64,000 nucleotides of DNA from Bimastos eiseni (lineage: Eukaryota > Annelida > Clitellata > Crassiclitellata > Lumbricidae): NCBI GenBank assembly GCA_959347315.1, contig OY365807.1, positions 11,313,287 through 11,377,286 on the forward strand, written 5' to 3'. The notes under the pieces are model-generated. The model saw only the letters and a list, made by a program, of their open reading frames with translations, was not told the origin of the DNA and did no database searches. A program made the position numbers and the translations under genes. Positions 11,670-23,316 of the stretch are shown here, piece after piece (the stretch's first letter is position 1; every line of letters starts with the position of its first letter).

Positions 11670-12200
11670 TTACATCTATGTATGCATGCATGTATTTATG
11701 GCATTGTATGTAATACTATATGTATGTATGTATGTATGTATGTAATATGCATGTATGTATATATATGTATGCATGCATGCATGTATGTACATGTATGTAT
11801 GTACACCTGTAATATGCATGTATGTATATATATGTATGCATGCATGCATGTATGTGCATGTATGTATGTACACCTATGTATGCATGTATGTATGTATGTA
11901 TGTATGTATGTATGTATGCATGTATGTATGTATGTATGTATGTATGTACGTACGTACGCACTATGTAGGTATGTGTGTGTGCGTGCGTGTATGTATGTAT
12001 GTATGTATTTACGTACTTTCGTATGTATGTATGTATGTGTGTTTGTGTGTGTGTGTGATTGGGTGGATGGGTGGGTGCGTGCGTGCATGTATGTATGTAT
12101 GTATATATGTATGTATGTATGTACGTATGAATGTATGTATGTGTATGTATGTATGAATGTATGTATGTGTGTATGTACGTATGTATTTATATAAATATAT
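11670..12200. repeat. Long (ATGT)n microsatellite, 0.5 kb
   Basis: ATGT/GTAT units run for over 500 bases with interspersed GCATGCATGC, TACGTACG and GTGTGT blocks. One segment of about 66 bases, containing CACCT, TATATATATGTATGCATGCA, is present twice (about 11745-11815 and 11813-11875). Open frames on both strands here are artefacts. Confidence 0.97.
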
Positions 12201-13200
12201 TTACATATATTATTTTTCGGATAACCAATTAACCTAATCTGCTGTTGAATATTTTTATAACAATGGTCTTTGACTCTTTGTGTGTTGCAAGACTATGCCA
12301 ACAGAGAATTAAGGGATACCACTCAGTTGACGGAACAGCCAACGTCAACGGCCTTTCTGCAGTAACGTGTTTAGTTGTGAAGAACTGAAAGGTCGTTAAT
12401 ACATACCGTAAAAGTTGTCGCTGACACTTCATTCAGACAACAGCCATAAGTGCAATTTAATTCCGACCGTTTTAAGGCATAGGCCTACGGTCCAAGTCAA
12501 CGGTCTTACTGGGTTGTTGTAGTCATATAATGGTGTTAAACACTGGATACTGTTACGCTTTATATTCTGTGATACTAGTCTATTAATGGCATTATTTCCA
12601 TAAATTATATATATTATATATATCATGTATACATAATAGTAGATTACACTGTGTATCGTCTGTTAGAGAACGTCAATCATCTTCGATATAATGGGTATAC
12701 TCGTTATGGACAATTACAGTACTCTACATTACACTTGTTGTGTAGTAAATATGGGCTCTATTAAAATTGAGACGCAGATTGTTACCAGCCATCATGCCCA
12801 TATATGGGTTCTTACAGAGCTCACGTGGTTTCCATCTTATGTCATTATAAATAGCGAAAGGAAAGGATGATGATATAGCGCGTCTGGTTTTTCCTACTAT
12901 GTAATTTGAATTAGAACAACTGCCTGACATAATCTTATGAAATGAAATAAAGCATCGAATAATGTCAGCAAATTATTGGCAATAATAGCATTAAGGTGAT
13001 GAGTTAGTGGAGGTACGAGCAACAAAGAATAATTATAATTGAACTCAAAAAGAGAGCGAAATAGCAACAGACCGGGAAAGCAAAAGGAGAGATTGAGAGA
13101 CGGATGGTGATATTAGGGAGAGATACTTTGTGGGATATGTGAGAGCAAAGGAGAAATTAAGCAGAGGAAAGAGTGTGCACGAGAGGGAGAAACCAAGTGT
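12201..13200. other. Unassigned AT-rich sequence
   Basis: No recognisable gene or element. The tract from about 13040 becomes purine-rich (GAGAG). Confidence 0.5.
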
Positions 13201-13212
13201 AAGAGAGGGGGC

Positions 13213-13435
13213 TGGATGGATGGATGAACGGATGGATGGATGGACGGACGGATGGATGGATGGATAGATGGATGGACGGATTGATGGATGGATGGATGGA
13301 TGGACGGATGGATGGACGGATGGATGATTGGATGGATGGACGGATTGATTGATGGACGGATGGATGGACGGATGGATGGACGGATGGATGGATGGATGCG
13401 TAGATGGATGGATTGACGGACGGACGGACGGACGA
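13213..13435. repeat. (GGAT)n microsatellite
   Basis: GGAT units with GGAC, GATT and GATA variants run for about 220 bases. Minus-strand frames read as repeated PSIH and are not genes. Confidence 0.97.
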
Positions 13436-13604
13436 CACATGTAGATGGGAGATTTGAAGAGCAAGAGGCACTGGATGAGAAGACTTGGACGATGGGATTG
13501 TGGAGAGTTGGAGAAATTGTAATTGTAATTACGACCAATTATATAACTACTTCTAAGGTGCTTTACATGACAGTTTGCTGCAAATTATAAAACTAATTCT
13601 CGAC

Positions 13605-13760
13605 CTCACACAGAAAGTACGATTTTAATTGTTTTTGGAAAATAAGGCGGGTTTTGGTTTCTTGAATAGCTGCAGGGAGACTGTTCCAGTCATACAGAAG
13701 ATATATAGTAAAAGAAAAGCGCAGAGATATACGGGAAATAAAAATGATTTTTTGCACAAG
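13605..13760 (-). pseudogene. Antisense LINE RT C-terminal end
   Basis: The minus strand reads LLYDWNSLPAAIQETKTRLI followed by FQKQLKSYF, then CEVEN and a stop near 13605. The W-N-S-L-P and F-x-x-x-L-K-S-Y-F motifs mark the very end of LINE ORF2. Only about 50 codons remain. Confidence 0.75.
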
Positions 13761-14184
13761 GAGACTTTTGCCGAATTAGCATCAGATGCATTTGACGGAA
13801 GAGGGCATTGTAAAGTAACAGCGTTTGACAGCATTTTTTTACTCTTTAATGCAATTGATACATTGTTTTTAAAACCTATTAATGTTTTTATGAATGTTAC
13901 TTGCTGCAGTTCGCCAGCCTGACATGTTCAATAAACGAAGATACGTGCATAATATCTATTGAATAACTTCTCTGTCGCCCTGTATCTAGCATACAAAGCA
14001 AATAGCCAATTTGCGCAAGTATCCCCAAAAGGCATCCTGCTCAGTGTCAAACATCGGAGCGCAGAATTCATTCCACAAAATGTCGTATGGTGGCCTTCCT
14101 TTTGACGTTATGATCGTGTTCCATATAACGCTCCTTCATCTTAATGTTAACCTGGTGAAATTGTATTGGAGGGGTAAACGAGGA

Positions 14185-14440
14185 ATGCACAGTAATGGAT
14201 AGCCCACTGGAGTGATGATAGTGATGATAGGAAGCGAGATCGATTCTCGCCATCGCTACAGGTTTGTCTAGTCCCCCATTCGTTGGCGACTTAGGTTCAA
14301 TTTGACGCATAACGTTATGGAACCTTGCATGTCTGCAGTACAGTTAAATTCGACTCCTGTGATAGTATGTGATGAACCGTTCTCACTGTACTTGTTTGCG
14401 GCTGTGTGAATTTGAATGTAATAAAACGATGATCATTAAC
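14185..14440 (+). mobile_element. SINE copy 1 (tRNA-like head, shared core)
   Basis: GAGATCGATTC at about 14236-14246 resembles a pol III B box. It is followed by GTCTAGTCCCCCATTCGTTG and then by AAATTCGACTCCTGT at 14346-14360. The last block and the region between are shared with the copies at 52993 and 63840. A clear A box is not visible. I infer a SINE family from the three related copies. Confidence 0.6.
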
Positions 14441-14644
14441 TTTTCTTTTCTCTTTTGTTATTTCATATCAAGTGAGGTTTTCTTAGTCATGTTTTACTGC
14501 ATCAATGCTCTGACCAGCACCTACTTCGTACTGTTCGGGTTGTTGTTCATATCCTGTTGTTCATGAACATGTTATTATTTTGATTCAACTTTATCGGCTT
14601 TGGTGTTATTAAGGTTTGACTGTAAGCCTACAGCCTACAATAGG

Positions 14645-15335
14645 CTGACCAAACGTCCGGGTTTTCCCGGGACAGTCCGGGTTTCTGGCTTTTGGCTACC
14701 GGGAAAGTCCGGCAAACACCTTAAATTGTCCCGATGTATGAATAGGCCTACTTCCTCGCAAGATTGAAAGAAGAACTTCAAAGTAGGAAAGCTAATAAGT
14801 TCTAGGCATCAGACTTCTTAATATTACCTTGGTTTTTGTGGCGCAACTGAGGACGACTGTTTGCAAACTGTTCTGTCATTTCATCGAACTTCAATGGACT
14901 ATTTTGACACGTGGAAAGCACGTTCTGCACATACAGACTGTTCAGTTGATTGAGTGTGAGAGGAACATTTTTTGAGATATGCTTTAAAAAGCCTTGAAGA
15001 ACGTATCAAAATGTTAACGCCAACTGGGTTTAACATTGATGACAATGCCCTTTTTGACGAAGTGACATGGGTTTGTAATTTTTTTAGTCGAGAAAAGATG
15101 TCGAATCTAATTAAAACAATGTTGCAGTTGAAAGCAGATGGGTGCAGATTTTCAATATGCTACAAGAAAGAAAGATAATTCTTCCAATTTGAAAATGATT
15201 CTACAATTATTCGTGCAAGCAATTTCTGGAACTAATGCTCGAGATGAGAGAGCACTCTCTTTGATGTAAATATATTGGTCAGATGAAAAAGTCTACTTTC
15301 AGAAGGCACTCTTGAAGATATAATGAGAATGAAAG
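14645..15335 (+). pseudogene. hAT-like transposase relic
   Basis: The 5' part carries CCGGGTTTTCCCGGGACAGT, a block often seen in BED-finger DNA transposons. A 68-codon open frame at 14972-15178 (EERIKMLTPTGFNIDDNALF) has no stop. Downstream, at about 15225-15300, the frame reads GTNARDERALSLM, a stop, then IYWSDEK. This closely follows the conserved hAT C-terminal dimerisation motif in which a GTNA-x-x-E-R-x-F-S-L-M core leads into a W-x-D-E-K. Several stops break the frame, so it is dead. The hAT assignment rests mainly on that C-terminal motif. Confidence 0.6.
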
Positions 15336-16155
15336 TGAATATGGAAGAGACGTGTGTTGATCATATGACAGTGTAACATATACATTGACGGACAAAAAAG
15401 CTGTTAAAAGCACACATTCAAATGTCGAATATAAGTGACTGATTTAATAAATTTAGAATCTAATTTTTTAAGTACTCTTATGTCATGATTAATTATTGCA
15501 CGACAGGAGAGAATGACTTATATTCTATGCAACTGTGATAATTGTAATCATGTAATGTAGGCCTATTATTCTATAAGCAAAAGATATATCTTGTGCCAGT
15601 TACAAACTGTTTTATTCTATTATTTATGTGTACAATTATAATGATAAAGTATGAATTTAATTTTCTTATTAAAAGTGCCCTGTATTTCACTTTCAATTTC
15701 TGGTCGGCCTACTGCACAGTGACGTCCCATTGTAGGTACAACAAAGAATTTCTAGCTTAATTATCTAGATGAGTTTGAACAGAACATTTGCTGGTTGTAG
15801 GTCTATGATTTTGCAAAATATGCATGGTGTTCTGAAGGGGGCGATATCACCCATGTGATAGAATACATTCAATACACACCAGCCAGGCAGTCTTGCGAGA
15901 TGAATTATTTGGGAAAACCTGATGAGCTTATTACCTACTGGGGCAGGTTTATCCAATTTATCCAGTTTCATCTCACGTGACATCCTTTGTAGTTGAGTGA
16001 GGGGATCCTTCCCTTACTGTTCCAACCGCTGGCCCGCCGAGAGGAGAAGAGAGGCAAATACCAAGGGGTCCGGTGATTTATATGGACAAAGACTGGGCGC
16101 GCAAACAACTTATGGTATTAATTAGAATATAGGACAATTAAAATCAGTTATACAC
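15336..16155. other. Unassigned sequence
   Basis: AT-rich and without recognisable genes. It may include the 3' flank of the receptor gene on the minus strand. Confidence 0.5.
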
Positions 16156-16157
16156 AC

Positions 16158-16163
16158 TTTATT
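16158..16163 (-). promoter_or_regulatory. Possible poly(A) signal for the receptor
   Basis: The minus strand has AATAAA here, about 300 bases past the receptor stop codon at 16464. The distance is reasonable for a 3' UTR. In AT-rich DNA such a hexamer also arises by chance. Confidence 0.4.
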
Positions 16164-16463
16164 ATTCATTCCTTTTTAAATATAATATATAGCTGACACT
16201 TAACAATAATCAGTTTAAACTTCAAGCATCTGAACACAACTGTACTTGTCAAATTTTTGCTATAGAACACATGCCCACTTCCGTCTAAGAGGTCCGTGAT
16301 TTCTCTTCCATAGAGACCAGAAATTTCTCTAGGTGCATGATTTATCGACGGCGGGTCTGTCCAACCATCCCGGTTCTAACTATTCCCCGTATAGGATACG
16401 CTACTTCCTGCATAGTTCTTCCATCCAAATTGTATCACACAGTAAAACGTCCTCCGTTCCACT

Positions 16464-17675
16464 CTAGTAGTTTTCCTGGCTTTCGCGACGGCTGGCAGAC
16501 CAACTGAAGACGTGACCGGACTCACGGCGACAGAAGCAGGAGCAGAAGAGACGCAAAAACTCCCTGCGGAACCTCTGGCCAAAGAAGTAGTAGGGAACGA
16601 TGTTGATGGAGGAGTTCAGCACGATGAGAAAGTTTCCGATTTCGTTGAGAGTGTAGAGCGGAAGCTTGACGAAGGCCTTCGGGTTGTCCTCCAGAGCCCA
16701 GATGACGCGAGACACCATCGCCGGAAGTTGGCAGATGAAGAAGATGACGACGACGCCGATCAGCATCACCGTCGTGTCCATCCTCTTGACCTCCGCAGAG
16801 TTCAGCTCTCGACCTCGTTGACGGGACATTCGTACGGCGTGGACGAGGAACGAGTTGAGAATGGCCAGCGACGCGAACGGAACGGCGAAGACGAAGACCG
16901 TGTAGAGCCAGTAGTGGTAGATCTCCTTGAACAGTCGACTGCTCCCAAACTCCGTCAGGTCGGATCCGACGTTGGTGAACACGCCTCCCTCAGGGTGTGG
17001 CACTGGATGGTCGACGGTCACCGTGCGGTACTCGAAGAACTTCGGAAGGTTAAAGATGATGCTGGCCAGTACGATCCCAGTGACCGCCTTGCGAGCACGG
17101 GCCACCGTGCACAGCGGCTCGGCCTTGAACGGGTGGCAGATCATGATGTAGCGGTCGACGGTGAAAGCGAGCGTCAGCCAGACGGAGCAAACCTGGAAGG
17201 CGAACGCGGCCGGATGGAGGTAGGGGAATAGGTAAGCGTAGTACCCCGTGTTACCCTCCGTCCACCCGGACCCCTCGAACGCCGGCGCCTGAACGTCCTT
17301 GACGAGAAGCACCAGTGTGCAGACGTCCACTAAGAGATCGCAAACTGCAAGGGCTGCCAGATAGCAGTAGGTGGACGTTTGCATCGTCCGACGGGTGAGG
17401 ACGATCAGGGACAGAAGGTTACCGACGAGCCCGAAGCAGCAGACCGTGACGCCGGCGACTCCCATCAGGTAGTAGGTAACGAGCTCTCTGGTGTAGCGTC
17501 TGTGATCGAGTGCCTCGTTGCCCCCCTCGCGAAGCAACCTCTCGCATAAAGACTGCGCGGCGGCCAATTGGACAGCAGCCGACGATGAATCGATCGACGC
17601 CGTCATGTTCCACTGGGTGATGTTCTGTGACCGCATACAGGCCGCCGTGATCAACTCCATGGCCCTCGAATTCAT
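16464..17675 (-). CDS. Class A GPCR, FMRFamide/neuropeptide receptor-like
   Basis: A single 403-residue frame encodes a seven-helix rhodopsin-family receptor, expected at the plasma membrane and coupled to G proteins. Visible landmarks: two N-glycosylation sites at N18 and N23; helix 1 about 66-93 with GN at 85-86; helix 2 with the conserved Asp at D113; helix 3 ending in DRY at 174-176 then IMICHPF; helix 5 with P266; helix 6 with CQLP at 315-318 in place of CWxP; helix 7 with NSSIN at 354-358 and a NIVPY form of NPxxY; helix 8 GQRFRREF; and a cysteine cluster at 378-382 suited to palmitoylation. The NSSxN...Y...FG and WLTLAFTVDRY blocks are typical of FMRFamide-type peptide receptors. The start is the first ATG after an in-frame TAA near 17780. 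The gene is intronless and GC-rich against AT-rich flanks. The ligand is unknown. Confidence 0.9.
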   Translation of the reverse strand: MNSRAMELITAACMRSQNITQWNMTASIDSSSAAVQLAAAQSLCERLLREGGNEALDHRRYTRELVTYYLMGVAGVTVCCFGLVGNLLSLIVLTRRTMQTSTYCYLAALAVCDLLVDVCTLVLLVKDVQAPAFEGSGWTEGNTGYYAYLFPYLHPAAFAFQVCSVWLTLAFTVDRYIMICHPFKAEPLCTVARARKAVTGIVLASIIFNLPKFFEYRTVTVDHPVPHPEGGVFTNVGSDLTEFGSSRLFKEIYHYWLYTVFVFAVPFASLAILNSFLVHAVRMSRQRGRELNSAEVKRMDTTVMLIGVVVIFFICQLPAMVSRVIWALEDNPKAFVKLPLYTLNEIGNFLIVLNSSINIVPYYFFGQRFRREFLRLFCSCFCRRESGHVFSWSASRRESQENY

Positions 17676-17789
17676 CAGGGAGGGTGCCCGATTGGGTGGG
17701 ACTATCTGGTGGATGGCACCGATCTGGTTTAAGTCAACCGATGAGACCTCTCGATGACTAGATGCCTGTGACTCAGCTTAGAGATTGTG

Positions 17790-19380
17790 CCATTCATCAG
17801 AGAAGACCAGTAATGGATGACACCGAGTGGACTACGGTCACCGTACGGTACTCGAGATATGTCCAGCTTTAACGGATATAATTTATGTCCATAGATTGGC
17901 CCCGGTCTTGCCGGATGGACTCCGCTGGAGACTGTCCCAAATCTCCTTGAGAAATGCATAGGATATCGATGCGTTCTTGAGACCTGCCCAGTCCTCCTTG
18001 GTGATTAAGCGCCAATAATCGGAGAGGCGAGTTGAACGCTTGTCCTGATGATCTCGAGGCATGACCGCCAATCTAAATCACAATAAGAAAAATTTGTTTA
18101 TTTTTGCAAACCTGAACCTAATTCGCAACAGCCACGGACAAGCAGACTTTATAGTTTCCCTTGCGCCGACTGTTTGGGAAATTAGGAAGAAGAAGAATTG
18201 ACGTTCAATTACAGTTACTTCTTTCCCTCCAGCGCGAGGACTAAACACGGTTCTAATATCCTGCGCAAAGTGAATGGATGAAGACGTTTTTCAATGCAGT
18301 TGCCCGCAGCTAAAATGCCAATCGCTTCTTCTCTTTGATCTTTACATGCGGCTTTATCTTCGCCGCGTTTCTACGTTGTCCCCACCAGCTGCCTGAAAAT
18401 GCCAAAGGGATCCGCTTTGATGGCGTTCCTCGAAGGTTCTGTTACAATGGTCTGACGGATAGTTCCGTTCTTAGGGTCATAGACTGAAAGAGGATCAACT
18501 CATCTGTCCACCTAGAATGGGATACTTCGTTTGTTGATTGCAGTAATAAGGAATTTTATAGCTCTTAACGCCAGCTATATTGGGATCATTTTCATTTAAT
18601 GGACGTCCACTTGAGGTGCTTTTGTGGAGGATTTATTCGTGTGTTGACCGCTGCAGTTATAAGGGATCTATCTGTCACTTGTTGGTCGCCACAGGAACCT
18701 ATGAGGGGATCATTCATTGTCGACTCTATGAAAAGAAATAATTTCTTAGCCATGTATATATCATTCATGCGTTGATCATCTTTCTTCTTTCTTTTGGTTC
18801 TCTGCCTTCAGGCAGGTTCATATGTCCAATGACGCCACTCCTCCCTTTTATGCATTTTAAAGGTTTTAATTCACAAAGCATGACATCAAGCGGTAATGCA
18901 AAGTCTTCCAGTCGACCTCAATAATTTCCCATTTGTCTTTATCACACTGCGAACATTGGAGTTCGCATCCACAACGAGAAATGTGCTGATGATGACGAGA
19001 GCAAGAAGTCAAATGAACCGATAATTGCATTGGCTATGTTGGTCTCTACTATGAACTCAGTTTGTCATCGCTACAAATGATGACCCACTTCATTCGAAAT
19101 CTATGGTTAAGTTATCATGTGAGAGGCGCCACTTCGATGCTGCACCAGCCACAGGAACCTAGGACTCGGAGGGAGCGCCCACGTTTCAATTATTCGAATT
19201 GAAACTGCAACTGTTGCTTATCAGAAGTCCACTCGCTGTTGTTTAGTCTCTCTGAAAGTACTCTTGTTTTGTCTAAAGACGCCATCTCCCATTTTCCTTT
19301 AACATATTTACTTCTCTTTCCACATCTTCATCTCATTTAATGACTTTTCTAAATCCATGCATCTGTTTACTACATCTCTG
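17790..19380. other. Unassigned region upstream of the receptor
   Basis: No second exon or neighbouring gene was recognised. The word CCACAGGAACCTA occurs at about 18689 and 19149. Short frames here show no domains. The receptor promoter would lie in this region, but no core element could be assigned. Confidence 0.5.
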
Positions 19381-19384
19381 ACTG

Positions 19385-19610
19385 TCTTGTCTGTCTGTCT
19401 GTCGGGGTATCTCTCTCAGTGTCTCTAGCTGTCTCTGTATGTCTCTGTCTGTCTGTCTGTCTGTCTCTATATCTGTCTGTCTGTCTGTCTGTCTGTCGGG
19501 GTATCTCTCTCAGTGTCTCTCGCTGTCTCTGTCTGTCTCTGTCTGTCTCTGTCTGTCTGTCTCTCTATCTGTCTGTCTGTCCGTCTGTCTGTCTGTCTCT
19601 CTCTCTCCCT
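19385..19610. repeat. (CTGT)/(CTCT) microsatellite
   Basis: CTGT and CTCT units alternate. A block of about 100 bases beginning CTGTCGGGGTATCTCTCTCA occurs twice, at about 19399 and 19494, so there is a higher-order duplication inside the array. Confidence 0.95.
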
Positions 19611-19964
19611 CAATGTATCTCTTTCACGCTTGGTTGCACTAAGCCTGGCAATATTTTCTAATTAAGCTAATCTCTGCTGAGACCACGTGGGTCGTCTCAA
19701 GCACCAGAAACTTCCTTTTCTTCAGCTCACGATTGCAGTCGAATGACTTCTAGAGCGACGACGATACATCATCCTTCAGTCGATCAGTGTTGTCCAGTTG
19801 TCCTGTTGTCCACGGTTGTCCAAAGCATGACCAAGTACAATATGTTGACTCCAGCTGTGAGTCAACGACTGATGTGCTTATTCGCCGGTTCGGCTTTTCA
19901 TTCGTGAAGAGCAATACTAAGACAACGAAAACAAGCAATTCAATTTACTCATCGGAATCACATC

Positions 19965-20060
19965 ACCATCACCACCACCACCACCGCTCCCACCACCACT
20001 CCCACCACCATCACCACCACCACCACCACCACCACCACTCCCACCACCACCAATATCACT
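19965..20060. repeat. (CAC)n microsatellite
   Basis: CAC units with TCC interruptions give polyhistidine in one frame. There is no sign that it is translated. Confidence 0.95.
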
Positions 20061-20149
20061 ATCGTCATTACGATCATAATCATCGTCATCACTGCCATCA
20101 AAATTTAATCTCTTCGTTGTTGTCATAATCGTCGCTTACCTTTGGTTCT

Positions 20150-20560
20150 TAGTCTTCTATTCGTCTCGCATACTTCTCTTCTATCCAACTTATCCTGTTC
20201 CACATCTTTCTGCCTTGTTTCCTTTCCCTCATCCCTGGAAATGAATTCTTATACTTCTTTCTCTTCTTCATCCATCAGTTCCAATATTGTCCGTGCCGCG
20301 GTAGTAAATCCTTAGATTTCGTATGCTGCATTCCCCGACACTCATCCACTTCCTACTACTTCTCCCTCTCATTCTTCTAGCGCCATCATTTTCTGCTACC
20401 ATCATTAGCTGGCTTTTCTTAACCAACCAACCCTCCTTCCTTCGCTCCCTCCTCTTCGTCTTCTTCCTACTAACGTTCATCTTTCGCATTGTCCTCCATT
20501 CCTTCCTATTCTTCCTCCTCCTCCTCCTCCTCCTCCTCCTTCTCCTCTTGTTCCTCTTCC
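20150..20560. repeat. Polypyrimidine tract with (CTC)n
   Basis: Pyrimidine-rich sequence ends in a pure CTC run at about 20514-20542. Confidence 0.8.
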
Positions 20561-20820
20561 TTAAGCTTGTCGTTATTGTCATCGTCTCTATTTACGCAAT
20601 TCGTTGTAACGATACAATAGATCTTATGTCCAGAACTTACAGGATTCCATTTGCTGCAAGCCCCACTTTCTAGCGTCAACAGCGAAACCACACTGGGCAG
20701 GATAAGATCCATAAATAATAATAGATCCAATTTCAACTGTGTATATTGTATGTTGACTCTCAAGAAATCAATAATAACAGTCATGATATTTGATAGGTTG
20801 GATGCGCTACATAATAAATA

Positions 20821-21435
20821 TCATCTATAAATAAAGAGAAGATTCTGTGTGTCTGTGCACGTGCACAGTTTTAGAGCTATTGACTCGAAAACTTCGCCGC
20901 TGGCTCGGAGAACACCTGGAACACCCTGTAGAGGGGTTGGTGAATCCCGCTGCCGCCGTCTTCCTGGTCTCCAGGGCCAAAAACTACCCCAAGGAGTCCA
21001 CATAAAAGTTTCCTTCTCAGTCGCCAGAAGCGTGTCGACGAAGACTTGCTGCTTATGCCGTCAGACATGCATCCTCCACAGCATTAGAGGCGCCAGAGGC
21101 AAGACAGGCAAGAATGGCTGCTGATGCTGAAAGACAAGCAGCCTACCGGGTTTCGGCGTCCCCACGCCCAAGTGAGACAGACCAGACAAGCTACACAGGC
21201 TAGACAGACAGGCTGCTGCCAGGGCTGTGCAGCCCCCACCCCAGGTGACTCGGAATAGGCAGGCTGCAAATGCTGCCAGACAGGCGGCCTACACGGCTGC
21301 ATAGTCCCCTCAGGCCTGTCAGTCAACAGGATGATTTTAAGAAGACACCAATGTACGCACAGGTTCCGAGGTACTTCACTTTGCAAACCAACAAAATATT
21401 TCGTCACCCGGGCAACGCCGGGTACCCCCAGCTTA
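20821..21435 (+). mobile_element. Helitron-like relic
   Basis: The 5' side begins A then TCATCTATAAATAAAG and TTCTGTGTGTCTGTG, resembling common Helitron 5' ends. The 3' side has a GC-rich hairpin, CCCGG-GCAACG-CCGGG at about 21406-21421, followed within about 15 bases by CTTA and a T. Helitrons end in a hairpin then CTRR and insert between A and T; here CTRR would be mutated to CTTA. Between the ends, one frame reads LAAYAVRHASSTALEAPEAR then QARMAADAERQAAYR, an alanine/arginine-rich repeat style I associate with Helitron Rep-helicase proteins. At about 615 bp it is a non-autonomous or deleted copy. Confidence 0.6.
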
Positions 21436-21439
21436 TGTG

Positions 21440-21995
21440 GAATAACAAAAGAAATACGTGAAATTTTAAGGCCTAATGTTTCTGAATAATGCAATGAGTG
21501 AATCTGTCAATAAAACTGTAAGTAAGTCAAACAATTATTATATCATTCAATGATTCAATCAACATCCCTTCCTGAAATGAGTGCACCACTCGGCATTCCT
21601 TAGCAACATTCAGTATTACTCGACGCGGTGAGATTGTCGTTTTCGAACCCCTCTTTGCTTTAGCCCTTTGCCGTACCCACCCTCTTCGATTGGCTACGAG
21701 CCCTTTCCCTCTCCCAGTGGTCTACTTTGCTGTGCCCACTGGAACACTCTACCGATTGCTCATCCAGCGCCCCAGGAATACAATTCTGGTTATGACCACT
21801 GACGAGTAATGTGGTCAAAATTGTGCCGTATATATCATTATTGTCTGGCAAGTAAACACGCGTCAGTTTGTGCGGAGAATTTATGAACGAAATTTTCCAT
21901 TCTGTGATCATGGTCGATTTGGTGTTCTCGGAATCAGTTTGAGCACATGAGGCAACGCATTGTTCAGCGATTTATTACGTTATGCTGTGCCATAT
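21440..21995. other. Unassigned sequence
   Basis: No recognisable gene or repeat. Confidence 0.5.
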
Positions 21996-21999
21996 TATT

Positions 22000-22395
22000 T
22001 GTGTTTTGTAATGTCGTACTGTGTTATGTCATGTTGTGTTGTGTTGCGCTGTGTTAGGTTGTGCTGCGTGATGTTCTATTGTGCTGCATTAAGTCATGCT
22101 GTGATGTACTATGTCGTGTTATGCATTGTCATGACATATATATATATATATATATATAATGATGTGTCATGTGATGTTGTACTGTGTCATGTCATGCCAT
22201 GTTGTGTTATGTTACATCATGTCCTAGTATGGTATGGTACGTTATGGTTGTGCTTGTAGTTTAATGTTGTTAATTTTACATCTTGTCATGTCTTGTTATG
22301 TCTTTCTATATCTTGTCATCTCCTGTTATCTCTTGTTATTATTGTTAGGTCTTGTTATGTCTTGTCATGTCTTGCTATGTGTTGCTAAATGTGTT
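22000..22395. repeat. Degenerate 10-bp (TCTTGTTATG-like) repeat
   Basis: Decamers such as TCTTGTTATG, TCTTGTCATG and GTGTTATGTC recur with visible 10-base (partly 5-base) periodicity for nearly 400 bases. An AT run at about 22136-22158 interrupts the array. Confidence 0.8.
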
Positions 22396-22900
22396 TTCTC
22401 ATTCTGGACCCAGCGATCTGATTGTCTGTCCTTCATTTCAAAATCCTGCTCGGTCCCTTCAGGCGTTTGTTCTGTCTGCATACGAGATTATCTGACATCC
22501 GAAATATTCAGAACCGTCTGACTGTTGCTCGCAGCGAATGATTTCTAAATGAACTCGTCACGTGTCGCAGTACAATGAAAGACACGGCCTCTGTCTGAAT
22601 TTGATTGTCGTGGCTTTTAAGAGCGCTAAATAATTCCAGAGCACTTAACACTGCCAATGCATTTCTGTTATCGAGTATCGTGTAATAATGTAGGTAAGTA
22701 CATTTGTATGGATGTGTTTGCATCTGATTGAGTTCGTCAAACATAGTTTGTATGCATGCATGCATTTGCTACTTGGATGTAGGAGACCTAATTCTGCTCA
22801 CCGTAGTTTGGGTTGGGAATGAAAGGGGTCACTCAATTTATTTATTGAGGATTGGTGGAAACCGAGAGGAACATTACGACGATGCCATTAGACGAACAGA
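22396..22900. other. Unassigned sequence
   Basis: No gene recognised. Confidence 0.5.
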
Positions 22901-22909
22901 AATAAGCGG

Positions 22910-23095
22910 ATTGATTGAGAGGAGCAGAAGAATAAGTAGGAGAAGGAGCAGTAGGGAAAGAGGCAGATGAAATGGAGAAGGAGTAGAAAGAAGAGGAGGA
23001 GGAAATGGTGGAGGAAGACTAGGAACAGAAGAAGCAGGAGGAATAAGAGAAGAAGGAGGAGGAGGAGGAAATGGAGGAGGAGGAAGAGACATCCT
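22910..23095. repeat. Purine-rich (GGA/GAA)n tract
   Basis: The plus strand is almost all G and A, with GGA and GAA units. Open frames on both strands here are composition artefacts. Confidence 0.9.
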
Positions 23096-23316
23096 GTAAT
23101 CGAAGGTTGCCTTCCTGTCAGGTCGTCTGGCAATGTTGGAGCAGCCCTAGGGCGCAGAAGGGCAATGACCAACAAATTAATTGAAGTCTGCGCTCTCTCG
23201 TTTCATCTCTCCGTGTCTCTTTCTCTTTCTTCAATCTCTGTATGTCGGTTTATCTGTCTGTCTATCTATATCTCTGTCTCTCTCTGTCTCTCTCTGTCAT
23301 TCTCTGTCACTCTCTG

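Noticed and set aside
11682..12194. 170-codon frame reading MYVC repeats
   Set aside because: Pure microsatellite translation of ATGT units; both strands are equally open.
16512..17231. 239-codon plus-strand frame opposite the receptor
   Set aside because: It lies entirely antisense to the GPCR and is highly charged without domains, the usual shadow of a GC-rich coding region.
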